Of a DNA stretch of 64,000 nt, positions 55,197 to 64,000 are shown piece by piece. The stretch's first letter is position 1; each line of letters opens with the position of its first letter. A program made the position numbers and the translations under genes. The DNA comes from Caenimonas aquaedulcis (lineage in GTDB: Bacteria; Pseudomonadota; Gammaproteobacteria; Burkholderiales; Burkholderiaceae_C), in NCBI RefSeq assembly GCF_015831345.1, contig NZ_JADWYS010000001.1:3004618-3068617 (forward strand), read 5' to 3'. The notes beneath the pieces are model-generated. The model had not been told where the DNA came from and ran no database searches. It saw nothing but the letters and a program-made list of their open reading frames with translations.

Positions 55197-55215
55197 GCGC
55201 AACACCCCTTTGCGC
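55197..55215. promoter_or_regulatory. 19-bp palindrome in the LysR divergent region
   Basis: GCGCAA (55197-55202), seven bases, TTGCGC (55210-55215): perfect six-base arms, about 41 bases outside the LysR start. A candidate LysR autoregulatory site. Confidence 0.45.
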
Positions 55216-55285
55216 GCGGCCCCGTTTCCCCGCACGGCTGGCGTTCCTACAGTGAAGGCACCTGCAACCCACAAGGACTTCCATC

Positions 55286-55483
55286 ATGAGCAGCTTCCTT
55301 CCTGCGGATTTCGACCGGCTGGTCGACAGCGCGAAACGCGAAGCCGCGCGCCTGCGCCGCGACACGATCAACAGCTGGCTGGACGAGGCCGGTCGGCAGG
55401 TGGCGCACCCTGTGCGCGCTGCGCGCCGGCTTGCGGCCAGCGTGTCGCGCCACACCCGCATCCGCCACCAGCAAGGAGCCTGA
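55286..55483 (+). CDS. Small basic hypothetical protein
   Basis: 65 residues, Arg/Ala-rich and helical-looking, with no membrane segment. AAGGA lies eight bases upstream of the ATG and a TACAGT hexamer upstream could be its -10. It is divergent from the LysR gene and convergent with the nuclease gene. I do not recognise a family. Confidence 0.5.
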   Translation: MSSFLPADFDRLVDSAKREAARLRRDTINSWLDEAGRQVAHPVRAARRLAASVSRHTRIRHQQGA

Positions 55484-55573
55484 ACAGCCCCACGCTGAAC
55501 CTCCAGGTCGCTCCCCTGCAGAACCCGGAGCGCTGCCAGCAGCCGGCGCGAGCGGCGGTGGCCCCCTGAAGGC

Positions 55574-56056
55574 TTAGCGGCAGGAGCCGTGGCGCTTGCG
55601 GAACGCCTTCGGGTCCGTCGCGGGTGACGCCCACAGGCCGCGACGCGCCCCGCGCGCCTGGGCTTCCTGCTGCGCGTAGGGGCCGGCGCGACGCCGGTAG
55701 TGCGACGACCATGCATAGCCGCGCACGACCAGCCACGCGCCGAGGTCGTCGCCCTGCAGGGCCACGCGCCCGACGGTGCGGTGGTAGACATCGCGGGCCT
55801 TGACCGAGACGGACACCCGCTGGTGCAACACGTGCGCGGCCAGTGCGTCGCGCGCCTGCACGCCGAAGGCCTGGCAAATCTCCGGCGCGTCCAGGCCTTG
55901 CAGCCGCACCGCCACGGCCGAATCCGCGCCGACGGGCCGCACCCAGATCGTGTCGCCGTCGGTCACGTGCGTCACGACGCCGGTGAGAGAACGCGCCTGG
56001 GCGCCGGATATCAGGCCGAAAAGGGCGAGGGCGGTGAGGAGTGCGCGGGCGAACAT
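55574..56056 (-). CDS. Exported thermonuclease (SNase-like) family protein
   Basis: 160 residues. Signal peptide ending AQA, then the staphylococcal-nuclease OB fold: VTDGDTIWV, RLQGLDAPE and DVYHRTVGRV (catalytic Asp/Arg cluster), ending in a WASPATDPKAFRKRHGSC tail with a Cys. A calcium-dependent extracellular or periplasmic nuclease is expected. It lies 42 bases downstream of thiL on the same strand. Confidence 0.9.
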   Translation of the reverse strand: MFARALLTALALFGLISGAQARSLTGVVTHVTDGDTIWVRPVGADSAVAVRLQGLDAPEICQAFGVQARDALAAHVLHQRVSVSVKARDVYHRTVGRVALQGDDLGAWLVVRGYAWSSHYRRRAGPYAQQEAQARGARRGLWASPATDPKAFRKRHGSCR

Positions 56057-56098
56057 CCACCTGCCAACGCGCCACGACGCGGGCGCGCGGACACGGAC

Positions 56099-57058
56099 TC
56101 AGGCGAAATGATCGAAGGAGGTGTAGCCGCGATCGAAGGGCTGGCCCTGCGCGTCCAGCAGTTGCAGTCCGGCGCCGGATTCGATGCGGCCGATGCGCGT
56201 GACCGGTGTGCCCGTGTCGCGCGAGGCCCGCATCACCGCGTCGCGGCGCGAGGCGGGCGCGGTGAAGACGAGTTCGTAGTCGTCGCCACCCGCCAGCACG
56301 TAATCGAGCTGGCGCTGCGCATCCAGCGCGGTGCGTGACGCGGCGGACATCAACCCCGCGCAACTCGCGGTCTCGATCGTGGCCCCGACGCCCGACGCAC
56401 GCAGCACATGCCGCAGGTCGCCGAGCAGGCCGTCGCTCACGTCGATGGCGGCGCTTGCGATGCCGCGCAGGGATTGGCCGAGTTCGACGCGCGGCGTCGG
56501 CGTTTCCATCCGGGCCCGGGCCACGTGGAACGCCGCTTCGCCGAGGGACAGCGTGCCGCGAAACACTTCCAGCGCGACGCGCGCATCGCCGACGTTGCCG
56601 CTCACGTAGATGTCGTCGCCCGCCTTCGCGCCCGAGCGCAGGATGGCCTGGCCCTGCGGGACTTCGCCGAAGACGGTGATGCAGATGTTCAAGGGGCCGC
56701 GCGTCGTGTCGCCGCCCACCAGCTCGCAGGCGTGCGCATCGGCGAGCGCGAGCAGGCCGCGCGAGAAGGGCTCGAGCCACTGGGGATCGGCGTGCTGCAT
56801 CGACAGCGCGAGCGTGAAGGCGAGCGGCTTCGCGCCGCAGGCCGCGAGGTCGCTCAGGTTCACCGCGAGCGCCTTGTGCCCGAGCTTTTCCGGATCGACA
56901 GTGGAGAGGAAGTGGCGGCCCTCCACGAGCATGTCGCTGGACACGGCCAACTGCATGCCGGGCGCCGGCGCGAGCAGCGCGCAATCGTCCCCGATGCCCA
57001 GGACGTTGCGCGTCACCGGCCGCTTGAAGAACCGGTCTATGAGGTCGAATTCGCCCAT
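56099..57058 (-). CDS. thiL: Thiamine-monophosphate kinase
   Basis: 319 residues from the ATG at 57056-57058 (MGEFDLIDRFF). It phosphorylates thiamine monophosphate to the diphosphate. PurM-like fold: GIGDDCALL near the N-terminus, SSDMLVEGRHF, VNLSDLAACGAKP, GGDTTRG, and DVSDGLLGDL with GGDDYELVF in the C-terminal half. The last steps of thiamine activation follow. The gap to the next gene upstream is filled by a long palindrome. Confidence 0.95.
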   Translation of the reverse strand: MGEFDLIDRFFKRPVTRNVLGIGDDCALLAPAPGMQLAVSSDMLVEGRHFLSTVDPEKLGHKALAVNLSDLAACGAKPLAFTLALSMQHADPQWLEPFSRGLLALADAHACELVGGDTTRGPLNICITVFGEVPQGQAILRSGAKAGDDIYVSGNVGDARVALEVFRGTLSLGEAAFHVARARMETPTPRVELGQSLRGIASAAIDVSDGLLGDLRHVLRASGVGATIETASCAGLMSAASRTALDAQRQLDYVLAGGDDYELVFTAPASRRDAVMRASRDTGTPVTRIGRIESGAGLQLLDAQGQPFDRGYTSFDHFA

Positions 57059-57086
57059 GGGGAATTGTCGCCTACCCTGAAAACCG

Positions 57087-57208
57087 AACTTGGCCGGACG
57101 CAGAATTCGCAGAGATGACGCAGAAGGAAATCCAGAAAAAACCTCAATGCATTTGGATTTTTCTTGTCTTCTTTCTGCGCAATCTCTGCGAATTCTGCGT
57201 CCGGTCTT
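57087..57208. repeat. Long imperfect palindrome, copy C of the dispersed family
   Basis: About 120 bases, arms of about 37 bases. The left arm (AACTTGGCCGGACGCAGAATTC...) is nearly identical to that of copy A at 23048, and the internal GA-versus-TG mismatch is retained. Where copy A has AGAAGT/ACTTCT, copy C has AGAGAT/ATCTCT, so both arms changed together. It separates thiL from the YbdK gene and overlaps the YbdK TAA. Confidence 0.88.
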
Positions 57209-58385
57209 AAACCGGGCCCCTGAACTTGCCCGCGCCCTGCCGCACCACCTCCGCGAGCAGGCGCTCGCGCTGGTGCTTTTCGCGCAGCCAGCGTGCGTCG
57301 TTGGTGCCGGCCTCGGCGTCTTCCGCCAGAAGTTGCACGCCGTAGCTCGCGCCGAGCTGGCGCGCATGGTCGCCGATCTGCCGCAGGGTCATCATGATGT
57401 GCTCGCGCAGCGGCATGTGCAGGCCGGTGACCGGGTCGACATACACCGCCTCCAGCCCGAAGCGGCAGGCCTGGAAGCGGTTGTAGGTATAGACCATGTA
57501 ATCGTCTTCCTGCGGCATGAAGGGCTGCTCGTTGAGGAACCAGGACGCAAGCGACTGCACGAAGCCTGCGAGCGCCGCGGCGCGCGAGACCGTGAGCGGC
57601 GTGTCGAAGACGCGGATCTCGATCGTGCCGTACTCGGGCTTGGGCCGGATGTCCCAGTAGAAGTCCTTCATGCTGCGCACGACGCCCGTGCGGGTCGTCC
57701 TGGCGAACCAGTGGCCGAACTCCGTCCAGCTCAGGGTGAAGGGCGCGCGGCCGGACATGGGGAATGCGAAAACGGAATTGAGCCGCGCCGAATCGAACTG
57801 CGTGTCCTGCCCCTGCACGAAGGGCGAGGACGCCGACAGCGCGATGAAGTGCGGGATGTAGCGCGACATGCGGTGCAGCATCAGGAGCGCCGCGTCCGGG
57901 TCGGGGCAGCCCACGTGCACGTGCTGGCCGAAGATGGTGAACTGCTTGGAGAGGTAGCCGTAGAGCTCCGACAGCTCCCGAAAGCGGGGCTTGTCGTAGA
58001 TGCGGCGTTCGTGCCACTGCTGGAAGGGGTGCGTGCCGCCGCCGACGATCGCGATGTTCAGCCGGTCCGCCGACTTCACCAGCGCGTCGCGGATCAGCGA
58101 GAGTTCGGCCAGCACCTGGTCCGCCGAGGTGCAGACGCCGGTGGAAATCTCGATCATGCTGGAGGTCATCTCCGGCACGACCGCACCGGGGAGCTCGTAG
58201 CGCGACATCAGGCGCAGCATTTCCTCCGAATACGGTGCGAGGTCGTAGTCGTGCGTGTTGACGAGCTGAAGTTCCAGCTCCACGCCCAGCGACAGCGCGG
58301 CCGATTGCTGGAATGGCTCGAGCGCGACTTCCGCCGGCGGTGCCGCGGCTGCGCGCGGGGCGTCCGATTCCACGTCCCTATCCAC
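57207..58385 (-). CDS. YbdK-type carboxylate-amine ligase (glutamate--cysteine ligase 2 family)
   Basis: 392 residues. GCS2 fold: [54 protein letters not shown] and [14 protein letters not shown]. In E. coli YbdK has weak glutamate-cysteine ligase activity; here a dedicated gshA exists at 18.7 kb, so another carboxylate-amine pair is possible. It overlaps the antiporter gene by eight bases and ends on the palindrome. Confidence 0.9.
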   Translation of the reverse strand: MDRDVESDAPRAAAAPPAEVALEPFQQSAALSLGVELELQLVNTHDYDLAPYSEEMLRLMSRYELPGAVVPEMTSSMIEISTGVCTSADQVLAELSLIRDALVKSADRLNIAIVGGGTHPFQQWHERRIYDKPRFRELSELYGYLSKQFTIFGQHVHVGCPDPDAALLMLHRMSRYIPHFIALSASSPFVQGQDTQFDSARLNSVFAFPMSGRAPFTLSWTEFGHWFARTTRTGVVRSMKDFYWDIRPKPEYGTIEIRVFDTPLTVSRAAALAGFVQSLASWFLNEQPFMPQEDDYMVYTYNRFQACRFGLEAVYVDPVTGLHMPLREHIMMTLRQIGDHARQLGASYGVQLLAEDAEAGTNDARWLREKHQRERLLAEVVRQGAGKFRGPV

Positions 58386-59634
58386 GCATGTCTCCCACGG
58401 CCGGCGACCATGCGTCGCCGATGTCGGTGCGCGAGCTTTCGCGCGCGCGATGGATCGCGACCGTGCAGATGATGGCGCCGAGCACTTCCATGAGCAGGAT
58501 GGCCGGCAGCGCGATGGCGGCGATGCGTGGTCCGAGCGTGAGCGAGGACGTCATGAACTGCTGCACCAGGAGCAGCGCGACCGAGGACATGGGCGACATC
58601 GCGCTGCCCGTCCAGACCGCCTGCCGCCAGGTGGTGCCGCTGCCCCAGTTGGCCGCGACCACGCCGGCGATCTTGGCTGCGCCTCGCGCGAGCACGACCG
58701 CCGCCACCAGGCCCGCGACCGCGTGGCTCCAGTCCGCCTTCGCGGCGACGACGGACACCATCACGAAGGTGAGCATGGTGAGCAGGGACGCCGCGGTGCC
58801 GAGCTGGCGGGGCCAGGCCCACGGGCGGGGATTGAGCTGCTTGAGCAGCATGCCGCCCAGCAGCGCGGCCAGCGGCGCGGATCCGCCGAAGTGCGCGGCG
58901 AGCGCGGTGGCGGCCGCGATCAGCGCGATGAGCATCATGGAGGTGTTCTCGCTGGTCGGGCTCATCACGCGCAGCGCCATGCGCAGGGAGAGGGCCAGCA
59001 CCGCGCCGACGACGAACGACAATCCCAGCACGACCGCCACCGGGTACAGCGTTTCCCACAAGGTGGTGACCGGGCGGTGCAGCAGCCCGGCGCGTGCGCT
59101 GACGAGCGTGAGCGCATACAGGCAGCTCAGCGTCGAGAGCGCGAGCGCCCGCTCGGTGACCGGCCCGGAAGCGCGCATGTCCATGATGACGCGGCTGAGC
59201 ACCGCCGGCGACGCGGCGACCGCGATGAGCCCGATGGCCTCGGCGACGCGCGGCGAGACGTCCATCCATCGCAGCGCGCCATACACCGCCAGCGCGGTGA
59301 GCGTGGACTCGAGCAGGCTTTGCAGCAGCACCATCGGGTTGTGGCGGAACCAGCGCAGGGCGATGCGCCCGCCGGCCTCGAACAGCACGACGGAGACGCC
59401 GAGTTCCAGCAGGAAGAGGCCGATGCCCTGAAGCGGCCATGCACCGCCGGTAAACCCGGCGAGGCCCGCCAGAGCGCCGACAGCCGAGTAGCCGACGACC
59501 TTGGGCAACCCCGTGTGCCTTTGCAGCAGGTGCCCCGCCGCCGCCGCGACGGCCATGAGGATGGACCACTGCACCGTCGGCAGGCCGGCGGACGGCTTGA
59601 GCCAGTCCGCCCAGATGGCCATGATCTCGTTCAT
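58378..59634 (-). CDS. CPA2-type cation:proton antiporter
   Basis: 418 residues, about 12-13 hydrophobic segments, Na+/H+ exchanger domain of the Kef/CPA2 class ([56 protein letters not shown]). No RCK/TrkA-N domain is attached. Inner-membrane exchange of K+ or Na+ for protons is expected. It overlaps the YbdK gene, so the two are co-translated, and starts three bases after the apaG stop. Confidence 0.9.
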   Translation of the reverse strand: MNEIMAIWADWLKPSAGLPTVQWSILMAVAAAAGHLLQRHTGLPKVVGYSAVGALAGLAGFTGGAWPLQGIGLFLLELGVSVVLFEAGGRIALRWFRHNPMVLLQSLLESTLTALAVYGALRWMDVSPRVAEAIGLIAVAASPAVLSRVIMDMRASGPVTERALALSTLSCLYALTLVSARAGLLHRPVTTLWETLYPVAVVLGLSFVVGAVLALSLRMALRVMSPTSENTSMMLIALIAAATALAAHFGGSAPLAALLGGMLLKQLNPRPWAWPRQLGTAASLLTMLTFVMVSVVAAKADWSHAVAGLVAAVVLARGAAKIAGVVAANWGSGTTWRQAVWTGSAMSPMSSVALLLVQQFMTSSLTLGPRIAAIALPAILLMEVLGAIICTVAIHRARESSRTDIGDAWSPAVGDMRG

Positions 59635-59637
59635 GGA

Positions 59638-60018
59638 TCAGTGCAGCACGCGCGTGCCGCCGTCGTCGAGTGCGAACGCGGGGATTTCCACCTCGAAGCG
59701 CTCGCCGTCCTCGGCGACGCAGAAGTAGCTCCCCTGCATCGATCCCGTCGCGGTGCGCAGGCGGCAGCCGCTCGTGTACTGGAACGCCTCGCCCGGCTTG
59801 AGGAGCGGCTGGCGGCCGACCACGCCCAGGCCCTTCACCTGTTCCTGCTCGCCCATCGCGTTGGAGATGAGCCAGTGGCGCGAGATGACCTGCGCGGGCA
59901 CCTCGCCGGTGTTGGTGATGGTGATCGTGTAGGAGAAGCTGTAGAGCCCCTGCAGCGGAGACGATTGCTCGGGCAGGTATTGCGGCTCGACGTCGACGCG
60001 CATCTGGTACTTGGACAT
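59638..60018 (-). CDS. apaG: ApaG (DUF525) protein
   Basis: 126 residues, fibronectin-III-like fold, with [46 protein letters not shown] and the C-terminal [22 protein letters not shown]. Length and motifs match ApaG. Molecular role unsettled. It is divergent from rpe across 61 bases, as in many betaproteobacteria. Confidence 0.95.
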   Translation of the reverse strand: MSKYQMRVDVEPQYLPEQSSPLQGLYSFSYTITITNTGEVPAQVISRHWLISNAMGEQEQVKGLGVVGRQPLLKPGEAFQYTSGCRLRTATGSMQGSYFCVAEDGERFEVEIPAFALDDGGTRVLH

Positions 60019-60079
60019 GCGCGCAATGCTAACGCTTCCCCGCGCGCACGCGCGTGCCGCGTTTTGCGAGAATCCAGGG

Positions 60080-60763
60080 ATGAGCAAGACCTTCCGCATC
60101 GCGCCGTCCCTCCTCTCCGCCGACTTCGCCCGCCTGGGCGACGAAGTCAAGGCCGTGATCGCCGGCGGCGCCGACTGGATCCATTTCGACGTGATGGACA
60201 ACCATTACGTGCCCAACCTGACCTTCGGGCCGATGATCTGCTCGGCGCTGAGGCCGCACGCCGTCACCGCCGCCGGCCAGCCGGTGCCGATCGACGTGCA
60301 CCTGATGGTGCAGCCCGTCGATGCGCTGGCGCAGGCGTTCGCGCAGGCCGGCGCCGACTACATCAGCTTCCACCCCGACGCATCGGCGCACGTGCATCGC
60401 AGCGTGCAGGCGATCAAGGCGGCGGGCTGCAAGGCGGGCCTCGTCTTCAACCCGGCCATGCCGATGGACGTGCTGGACTGGATGATCGAGGAGATCGACC
60501 TCATCCTCATCATGAGCGTGAACCCGGGTTTCGGCGGCCAGGGCTTCATCGATTCCGCGCTGCGCAAGATCGAGGACGCGCGCAGGCGCATCGACGCGAG
60601 CGGCAGGGACATCCGCCTCGAAGTGGACGGCGGCATCAAGACGGACAACATCGCGCGCGTCGCGGCCGCGGGCGCGGACACCTTCGTGGCCGGCAGCGCG
60701 ATCTTCGGCAAGCCCGATTACAAGGGCGTGATCGACGCGATGCGTTCCGCCCTCAAGGGCTGA
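60080..60763 (+). CDS. rpe: Ribulose-phosphate 3-epimerase
   Basis: 227 residues. Interconverts ribulose- and xylulose-5-phosphate. TIM barrel with [16 protein letters not shown], metal-site [17 protein letters not shown], the flexible loop [12 protein letters not shown] and DGGIKTDNI near the C-terminus. GAGAAT lies six bases before the ATG (CCAGGG between). Its 3' end overlaps the convergent small gene by 11 bases. Confidence 0.97.
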   Translation: MSKTFRIAPSLLSADFARLGDEVKAVIAGGADWIHFDVMDNHYVPNLTFGPMICSALRPHAVTAAGQPVPIDVHLMVQPVDALAQAFAQAGADYISFHPDASAHVHRSVQAIKAAGCKAGLVFNPAMPMDVLDWMIEEIDLILIMSVNPGFGGQGFIDSALRKIEDARRRIDASGRDIRLEVDGGIKTDNIARVAAAGADTFVAGSAIFGKPDYKGVIDAMRSALKG

Positions 60764-60995
60764 ATTTCTTGTCGGGGTCGGGGGTGCCCTCGCGCACCTT
60801 GTCGTAGGTGCGGTCCAGCACCGGCCCCTTGTCGGTGTCCACCTGGCCGCGCTCGATGTCTTCGTGCGCCGCGCCGCCCACGCGCGCCGCCGAAGGCTCG
60901 TCGCGCGCCTGCGTGCCGTCCTGCGTACCTGCCGACTCGTCGCGCTCGTGGGGCATCTTCGGCGAGCGGCGGCGGCTGGGCATTCTGTTTTGCAT
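60753..60995 (-). CDS. Small hydrophilic hypothetical protein (convergent with rpe)
   Basis: 80 residues from the ATG at 60993-60995 (AAAGG upstream). Arg/Asp/Glu-rich with a basic N-terminus ([17 protein letters not shown]) and an acidic remainder, probably disordered. I recall similar unnamed proteins in Comamonadaceae. It overlaps rpe by 11 bases tail to tail. Function unknown. Confidence 0.6.
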   Translation of the reverse strand: MQNRMPSRRRSPKMPHERDESAGTQDGTQARDEPSAARVGGAAHEDIERGQVDTDKGPVLDRTYDKVREGTPDPDKKFSP

Positions 60996-61244
60996 GGAGG
61001 AGGCCTTTCTGGTGGAGGCTCGATCGTCGCGCGCCCGGTCGCGCGGGCCGGTAGGACCCGCCATGCGCACGAGGTAGGAAACGGGCTCGCCGGCGCGCCG
61101 CCCGCCGTGGGACATGTCCTACCGCGTAATCCAGCCGCCGACTACAAACTCGCCCGCCCGCCAACTACGGGGTGTTGCACATGAGCTTGCCTAAGCTCTG
61201 GGACTCCCATGCGGGAATCATTTTTTAAGCAGGAGCGTCAAGCC

Positions 61245-61370
61245 ATGGACATGTTCGCCGTATTGCCTGAATGGCTGGTGTGGTGCGCTGCGGGCGCCGC
61301 AGGCGCCTTCGCGCTCGCGTCCGTCGCCCGGCTGCTCGAAGCTGCGCTGGACCTCGACGCCGGCTACTGA
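61245..61370 (+). CDS. Small membrane protein (41 aa) upstream of catalase
   Basis: AGGAG lies nine bases before the ATG at 61245. The product has one hydrophobic helix (LPEWLVWCAAGAAGAFALAS) and ends LEAALDLDAGY. It sits 78 bases before the catalase gene on the same strand and may share its transcript. No recognised family; support is the Shine-Dalgarno and the sensible membrane-protein composition. Confidence 0.45.
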   Translation: MDMFAVLPEWLVWCAAGAAGAFALASVARLLEAALDLDAGY

Positions 61371-61448
61371 AAGCCTGCCCCCGCCCGCGCGCGCCTGTGC
61401 CGCCGGCAACCCATGCCAACAACAACCATATCCCCACGGGAGCATTGA

Positions 61449-63623
61449 ATGCCGCAGTCCAAGCAGGAGGCCCAACGCAAGGCGAAGGCCTCTGAAGGCG
61501 CCGCCGCCAAGCAGAAGCAGCTGGAGTCGTACACCCAGCCCGCCGAGGGCGTCCTCACGACCAACCAGGGCCTCGTGGTCCCGGACAACCACAATTCGCT
61601 GAAGGCCGGCATCCGCGGCCCGTCGCTGCTGGAAGACTTCATCCTGCGCGAGAAGATCACCCACTTCGACCATGAGCGCATCCCGGAGCGCGTGGTGCAT
61701 GCGCGCGGGGCGGGCGCCCACGGGTACTTCGAGCTCACCAAGTCCCTCTCCGAATACACGCGCGCGGACTTCCTGCAGGAGCCGGGCCTGCGCACGCCGG
61801 TCTTCGTGCGCTTTTCCACTGTGGCCGGCTCGCGCGGCTCGGCCGACACGGTGCGCGACGTGCGCGGCTTCGCGGTCAAGTTCTATACGCGCGAGGGCAA
61901 CTACGACCTCGTGGGCAACAACATCCCGGTGTTCTTCATCCAGGACGCGATGAAGTTTCCCGACCTGATCCACGCCGTCAAGCCCGAGCCGCACCACGAG
62001 ATGCCGCAGGCGGCGAGCGCGCACGACACCTTCTGGGACTTCGCCTCGCTCATGCCCGAGACGACGCACATGCTGATGTGGGCGATGTCCGACCGCGCGA
62101 TCCCGCGCAGCTACCGGATGATGGAAGGCTTCGGCGTCCACACCTTCCGCTTCATCAACGCGCGCGGCGCCTCGCACTTCGTCAAGTTCCACTGGAAACC
62201 CAAGCTGGGCAAGCACGGCCTCGCCTGGGACGAGGCGCAGAAGATCGCGGGCAAGGACGCGGACTTCCACCGGCGCGACCTGTGGGAGTCGATCGCGCAG
62301 GGCAACTTCCCGGAGTGGGAGCTCGGCGTGCAGATCATTCCCGAGGACAAGGCGCAAAGCTTCGGCTTCGACCTGCTCGATGCGACCAAGCTCATTCCCG
62401 AGGAGATGGTGCCCGTGACGATCGTGGGCCGCCTCGTGCTCAACCGCAACCCGGAGAATTTCTTCGCGGAGACCGAGCAGGTCGCCTTCCATCCCGGCCA
62501 CGTGGTGCCGGGCATCGATTTCAGCAACGACCCGCTGCTGCAGGGCCGTCTCTTCTCCTATACGGATACGCAGCTCTCGCGCCTGGGCGGCCCGAACTTC
62601 CACGAGCTGCCGATCAACCGGGGCGTGTGCCCCTTCCACAATTTCCAGCGCGACGGCATGCACCGCATGACGATCCCCCGGGGCCAGGTGTCGTACGAGC
62701 CCAACTCGCTCGCGACCGGCTCCGAGTTCCGCGTCGACGGCGGGCAGCAGGGGTTCCAGAGCCATCCGGAGGAGATGGAGTCGCCCAAGATCCGTCGCCG
62801 CAGCCCGAGCTTCGACGACCATTTCAGCCAAGCCACGCTGTTCTGGAACAGCCAGAGCCCGTCGGAGAAGGACCATATCGTCGCCGCGTTCCAGTTCGAA
62901 TTGTCGAAAGTGGAGGTGCCGGCGATTCGCCAGCGTGTCGTCGACAACCTGGCGCATGTCGATGCGAAGCTCGCGCGCAAGGTCGCCGAGCCGCTGGGCA
63001 TCGGCCTGCCCGATGCCAAGGCTGCGGCCGGCCGCTCCGGCTTTCGCGACGTGCGCGTGAAACTGCCGATCGAAGCGTCGGCGCCGCTCAGCATGGAGAC
63101 GCCGGTCAACCCGAACGGCAACGGACCGGTGATCGCGACGCGCAAGGTCGCGGTGCTGGTGGCGGACGGCGTGGAAGTCGGCGCGATGCGCGCGATCATT
63201 TCGGCGCTGAACGACGCCGGCGCCAGCGCGAAGATCATCTCGTCGCGCCTGGGGAACGTCGCCACTTCGTCGGGCCAGCAGCTGGCCGTGGACCACACTT
63301 TCGCGAACATGCCCTCGGTCATGTTCGACGCGGTGCTGGTACCGGGCGGCGCGTCGCACGCGCAGGCGCTGGCGGCCAACGGCGACGCGGTGCATTTCGT
63401 GCTGGAGGCCTACAAGCATTGCAAGGCGATCTGCGTCATCGGCGAAGGCGCCGAGCTGCTTCGCACGCTGGGCGCCGTCGCGGACGGGTCGGCGGCCGTG
63501 CCCGGCGTGGTGATCGGCAGGAACGACCCACCGAGCCGGCCCCAGCTGGTGCAGGACTTCACCGCGGCGATCGCGAAGCACCGCCACTGGACCCGCCCGA
63601 ACGTGGACGCGGTTCCAGCCTGA
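61449..63623 (+). CDS. katE: Large-subunit catalase (KatE/HPII type) with C-terminal DJ-1/PfpI-like domain
   Basis: 724 residues. Clade 2 monofunctional catalase: His84 in [34 protein letters not shown], the haem-ligand Tyr in [14 protein letters not shown], then after about residue 560 a class-I amidotransferase/DJ-1-like domain ([29 protein letters not shown]). It removes hydrogen peroxide in the cytoplasm, usually in stationary phase. Preceded by a 41-residue membrane protein. Confidence 0.95.
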   Translation: MPQSKQEAQRKAKASEGAAAKQKQLESYTQPAEGVLTTNQGLVVPDNHNSLKAGIRGPSLLEDFILREKITHFDHERIPERVVHARGAGAHGYFELTKSLSEYTRADFLQEPGLRTPVFVRFSTVAGSRGSADTVRDVRGFAVKFYTREGNYDLVGNNIPVFFIQDAMKFPDLIHAVKPEPHHEMPQAASAHDTFWDFASLMPETTHMLMWAMSDRAIPRSYRMMEGFGVHTFRFINARGASHFVKFHWKPKLGKHGLAWDEAQKIAGKDADFHRRDLWESIAQGNFPEWELGVQIIPEDKAQSFGFDLLDATKLIPEEMVPVTIVGRLVLNRNPENFFAETEQVAFHPGHVVPGIDFSNDPLLQGRLFSYTDTQLSRLGGPNFHELPINRGVCPFHNFQRDGMHRMTIPRGQVSYEPNSLATGSEFRVDGGQQGFQSHPEEMESPKIRRRSPSFDDHFSQATLFWNSQSPSEKDHIVAAFQFELSKVEVPAIRQRVVDNLAHVDAKLARKVAEPLGIGLPDAKAAAGRSGFRDVRVKLPIEASAPLSMETPVNPNGNGPVIATRKVAVLVADGVEVGAMRAIISALNDAGASAKIISSRLGNVATSSGQQLAVDHTFANMPSVMFDAVLVPGGASHAQALAANGDAVHFVLEAYKHCKAICVIGEGAELLRTLGAVADGSAAVPGVVIGRNDPPSRPQLVQDFTAAIAKHRHWTRPNVDAVPA

Positions 63624-63654
63624 ACGCGAGAGCCAGCGGACGCGCAAGGCGCAC

Positions 63655-63671
63655 AATGGGGCTGCCCCATT
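63655..63671 (+). promoter_or_regulatory. Short perfect hairpin in the leader of the Crp/Fnr gene
   Basis: AATGGGG (63655-63661), CTG loop, CCCCATT (63665-63671), ending 12 bases before the ATG. Possible operator or translation-affecting hairpin; no T-run, so not a convincing catalase terminator. Confidence 0.35.
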
Positions 63672-63683
63672 CCCGAGACCGCG

Positions 63684-64000
63684 ATGTCCGTTGTCCATGC
63701 CACGAGGCAAAACCACCTGCTCGCAGCGTTTCCGACCGCTGAATACGAGCGCCTGTCTCCCGGGCTGGAGCTGGTGCCGATGGTGCTCGGTCAAGTGCTG
63801 AGCGAGTCCGGGGGCGTCATGCAGCACGTGTATTTCCCCACGACCTGCATCGTCTCCCTTCTCTATGTGCTGGAGGACGGCTCCTCGGCGGAAATCGGCG
63901 TCGTGGGCAACGAGGGCATCGTGGGCATTTCCCTGTTCATGGGCGGCCAGACCACGCCCAGCCGCGCCGTGGTGCGCAGCGCCGGCCACGCCTACCGCCT
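63684..64000 (+). CDS. Crp/Fnr family transcriptional regulator, N-terminal part (cut by window edge)
   Basis: The first 105 residues of a cyclic-nucleotide-binding-like domain: LLAAFPTAEYERLSPGLELVPMVLGQVL, VYFPTTCIVSLLYVLEDGSSAEIGVVGNEGIVGIS. The helix-turn-helix lies beyond the window. The VVGNEGIVGI motif is typical of Burkholderiales regulators of this class encoded near stress genes. ATG at 63684. Confidence 0.85.
   Translation, partial: MSVVHATRQNHLLAAFPTAEYERLSPGLELVPMVLGQVLSESGGVMQHVYFPTTCIVSLLYVLEDGSSAEIGVVGNEGIVGISLFMGGQTTPSRAVVRSAGHAYR

Noticed and set aside
23048..57208. CRISPR array or IS element
   Set aside because: The three palindromes are tens of kilobases apart with no spacers, cas genes, transposase or clear target duplications.

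Overview
This window is a GC-rich, gene-dense bacterial chromosome segment. Its gene content and order point to a betaproteobacterium of the order Burkholderiales, most likely family Comamonadaceae (Ramlibacter/Variovorax-like). The supporting blocks are hpf-ptsN-hprK-fur-bamE-dapB-exbBD-leuS-lptE-holA-proA-gshA-kup-gshB, lptA-lptB-rpoN, thiL/pgpA/pncC, a Bug-type solute-binding protein, DUF1631, and a palindromic GCCCCC-CGA-GGGGGC repeat that I associate with this family. I see no rRNA, tRNA, phage, IS transposase or CRISPR array. The two ends cut genes: a putative TonB receptor at the left and a Crp/Fnr regulator at the right. No stretch longer than 300 bases lacks a gene.

Layout. 1-3.5 kb (minus): a putative metal-related outer-membrane trio, CorA, and a patatin lipase. 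3.7-12.4 kb: two tiny proteins, hpf, ptsN, hprK, fur (minus), bamE, dapB, exbBD, leuS and lptE. 12.4-15.2 kb: an Lrp-type regulator and a long fused enzyme, an ornithine aminotransferase joined in frame to a cyanobacterial ArgZ-type arginine dihydrolase. 15.3-23 kb: holA, proA, DUF6352, gshA, kup, gshB. 23-31 kb: glutamine amidotransferase, DHA2 exporter, CWC protein, LysR with two GSTs, GNAT, DUF1631. 31-37 kb (minus): malate synthase G behind a haloacid dehalogenase, an S9 peptidase, an amidohydrolase. 37-42 kb: Bug protein, HMG-CoA-lyase-like enzyme, CoA-transferase, LysR, DUF2214. 42-50 kb: two PsiF proteins, argS, SPOR protein, dsbA, lptA, lptB, rpoN, RNA methyltransferase, PIN protein. 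50-60 kb (minus): glutamate-synthase-like protein, haloacetate-dehalogenase-like hydrolase, pncC, pgpA, LysR, nuclease, thiL, YbdK ligase, cation/proton antiporter, apaG. 60-64 kb: rpe, small proteins, large catalase, Crp/Fnr.

Functional themes. Several genes meet at glutamate semialdehyde (proA and the aminotransferase-dihydrolase fusion). Glutathione chemistry recurs (gshA, gshB, YbdK, two GSTs), twice next to cation transporters. Envelope assembly genes are well represented (lptA, lptB, lptE, bamE, dsbA, exbBD, SPOR). Two unrelated dehalogenase folds and malate synthase suggest haloacetate/glycolate use. A family of long imperfect palindromes (three copies) sits in gene borders, and two of them show compensating arm changes. 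The most notable item is the aminotransferase-dihydrolase fusion, with two short hairpin repeats in its linker.
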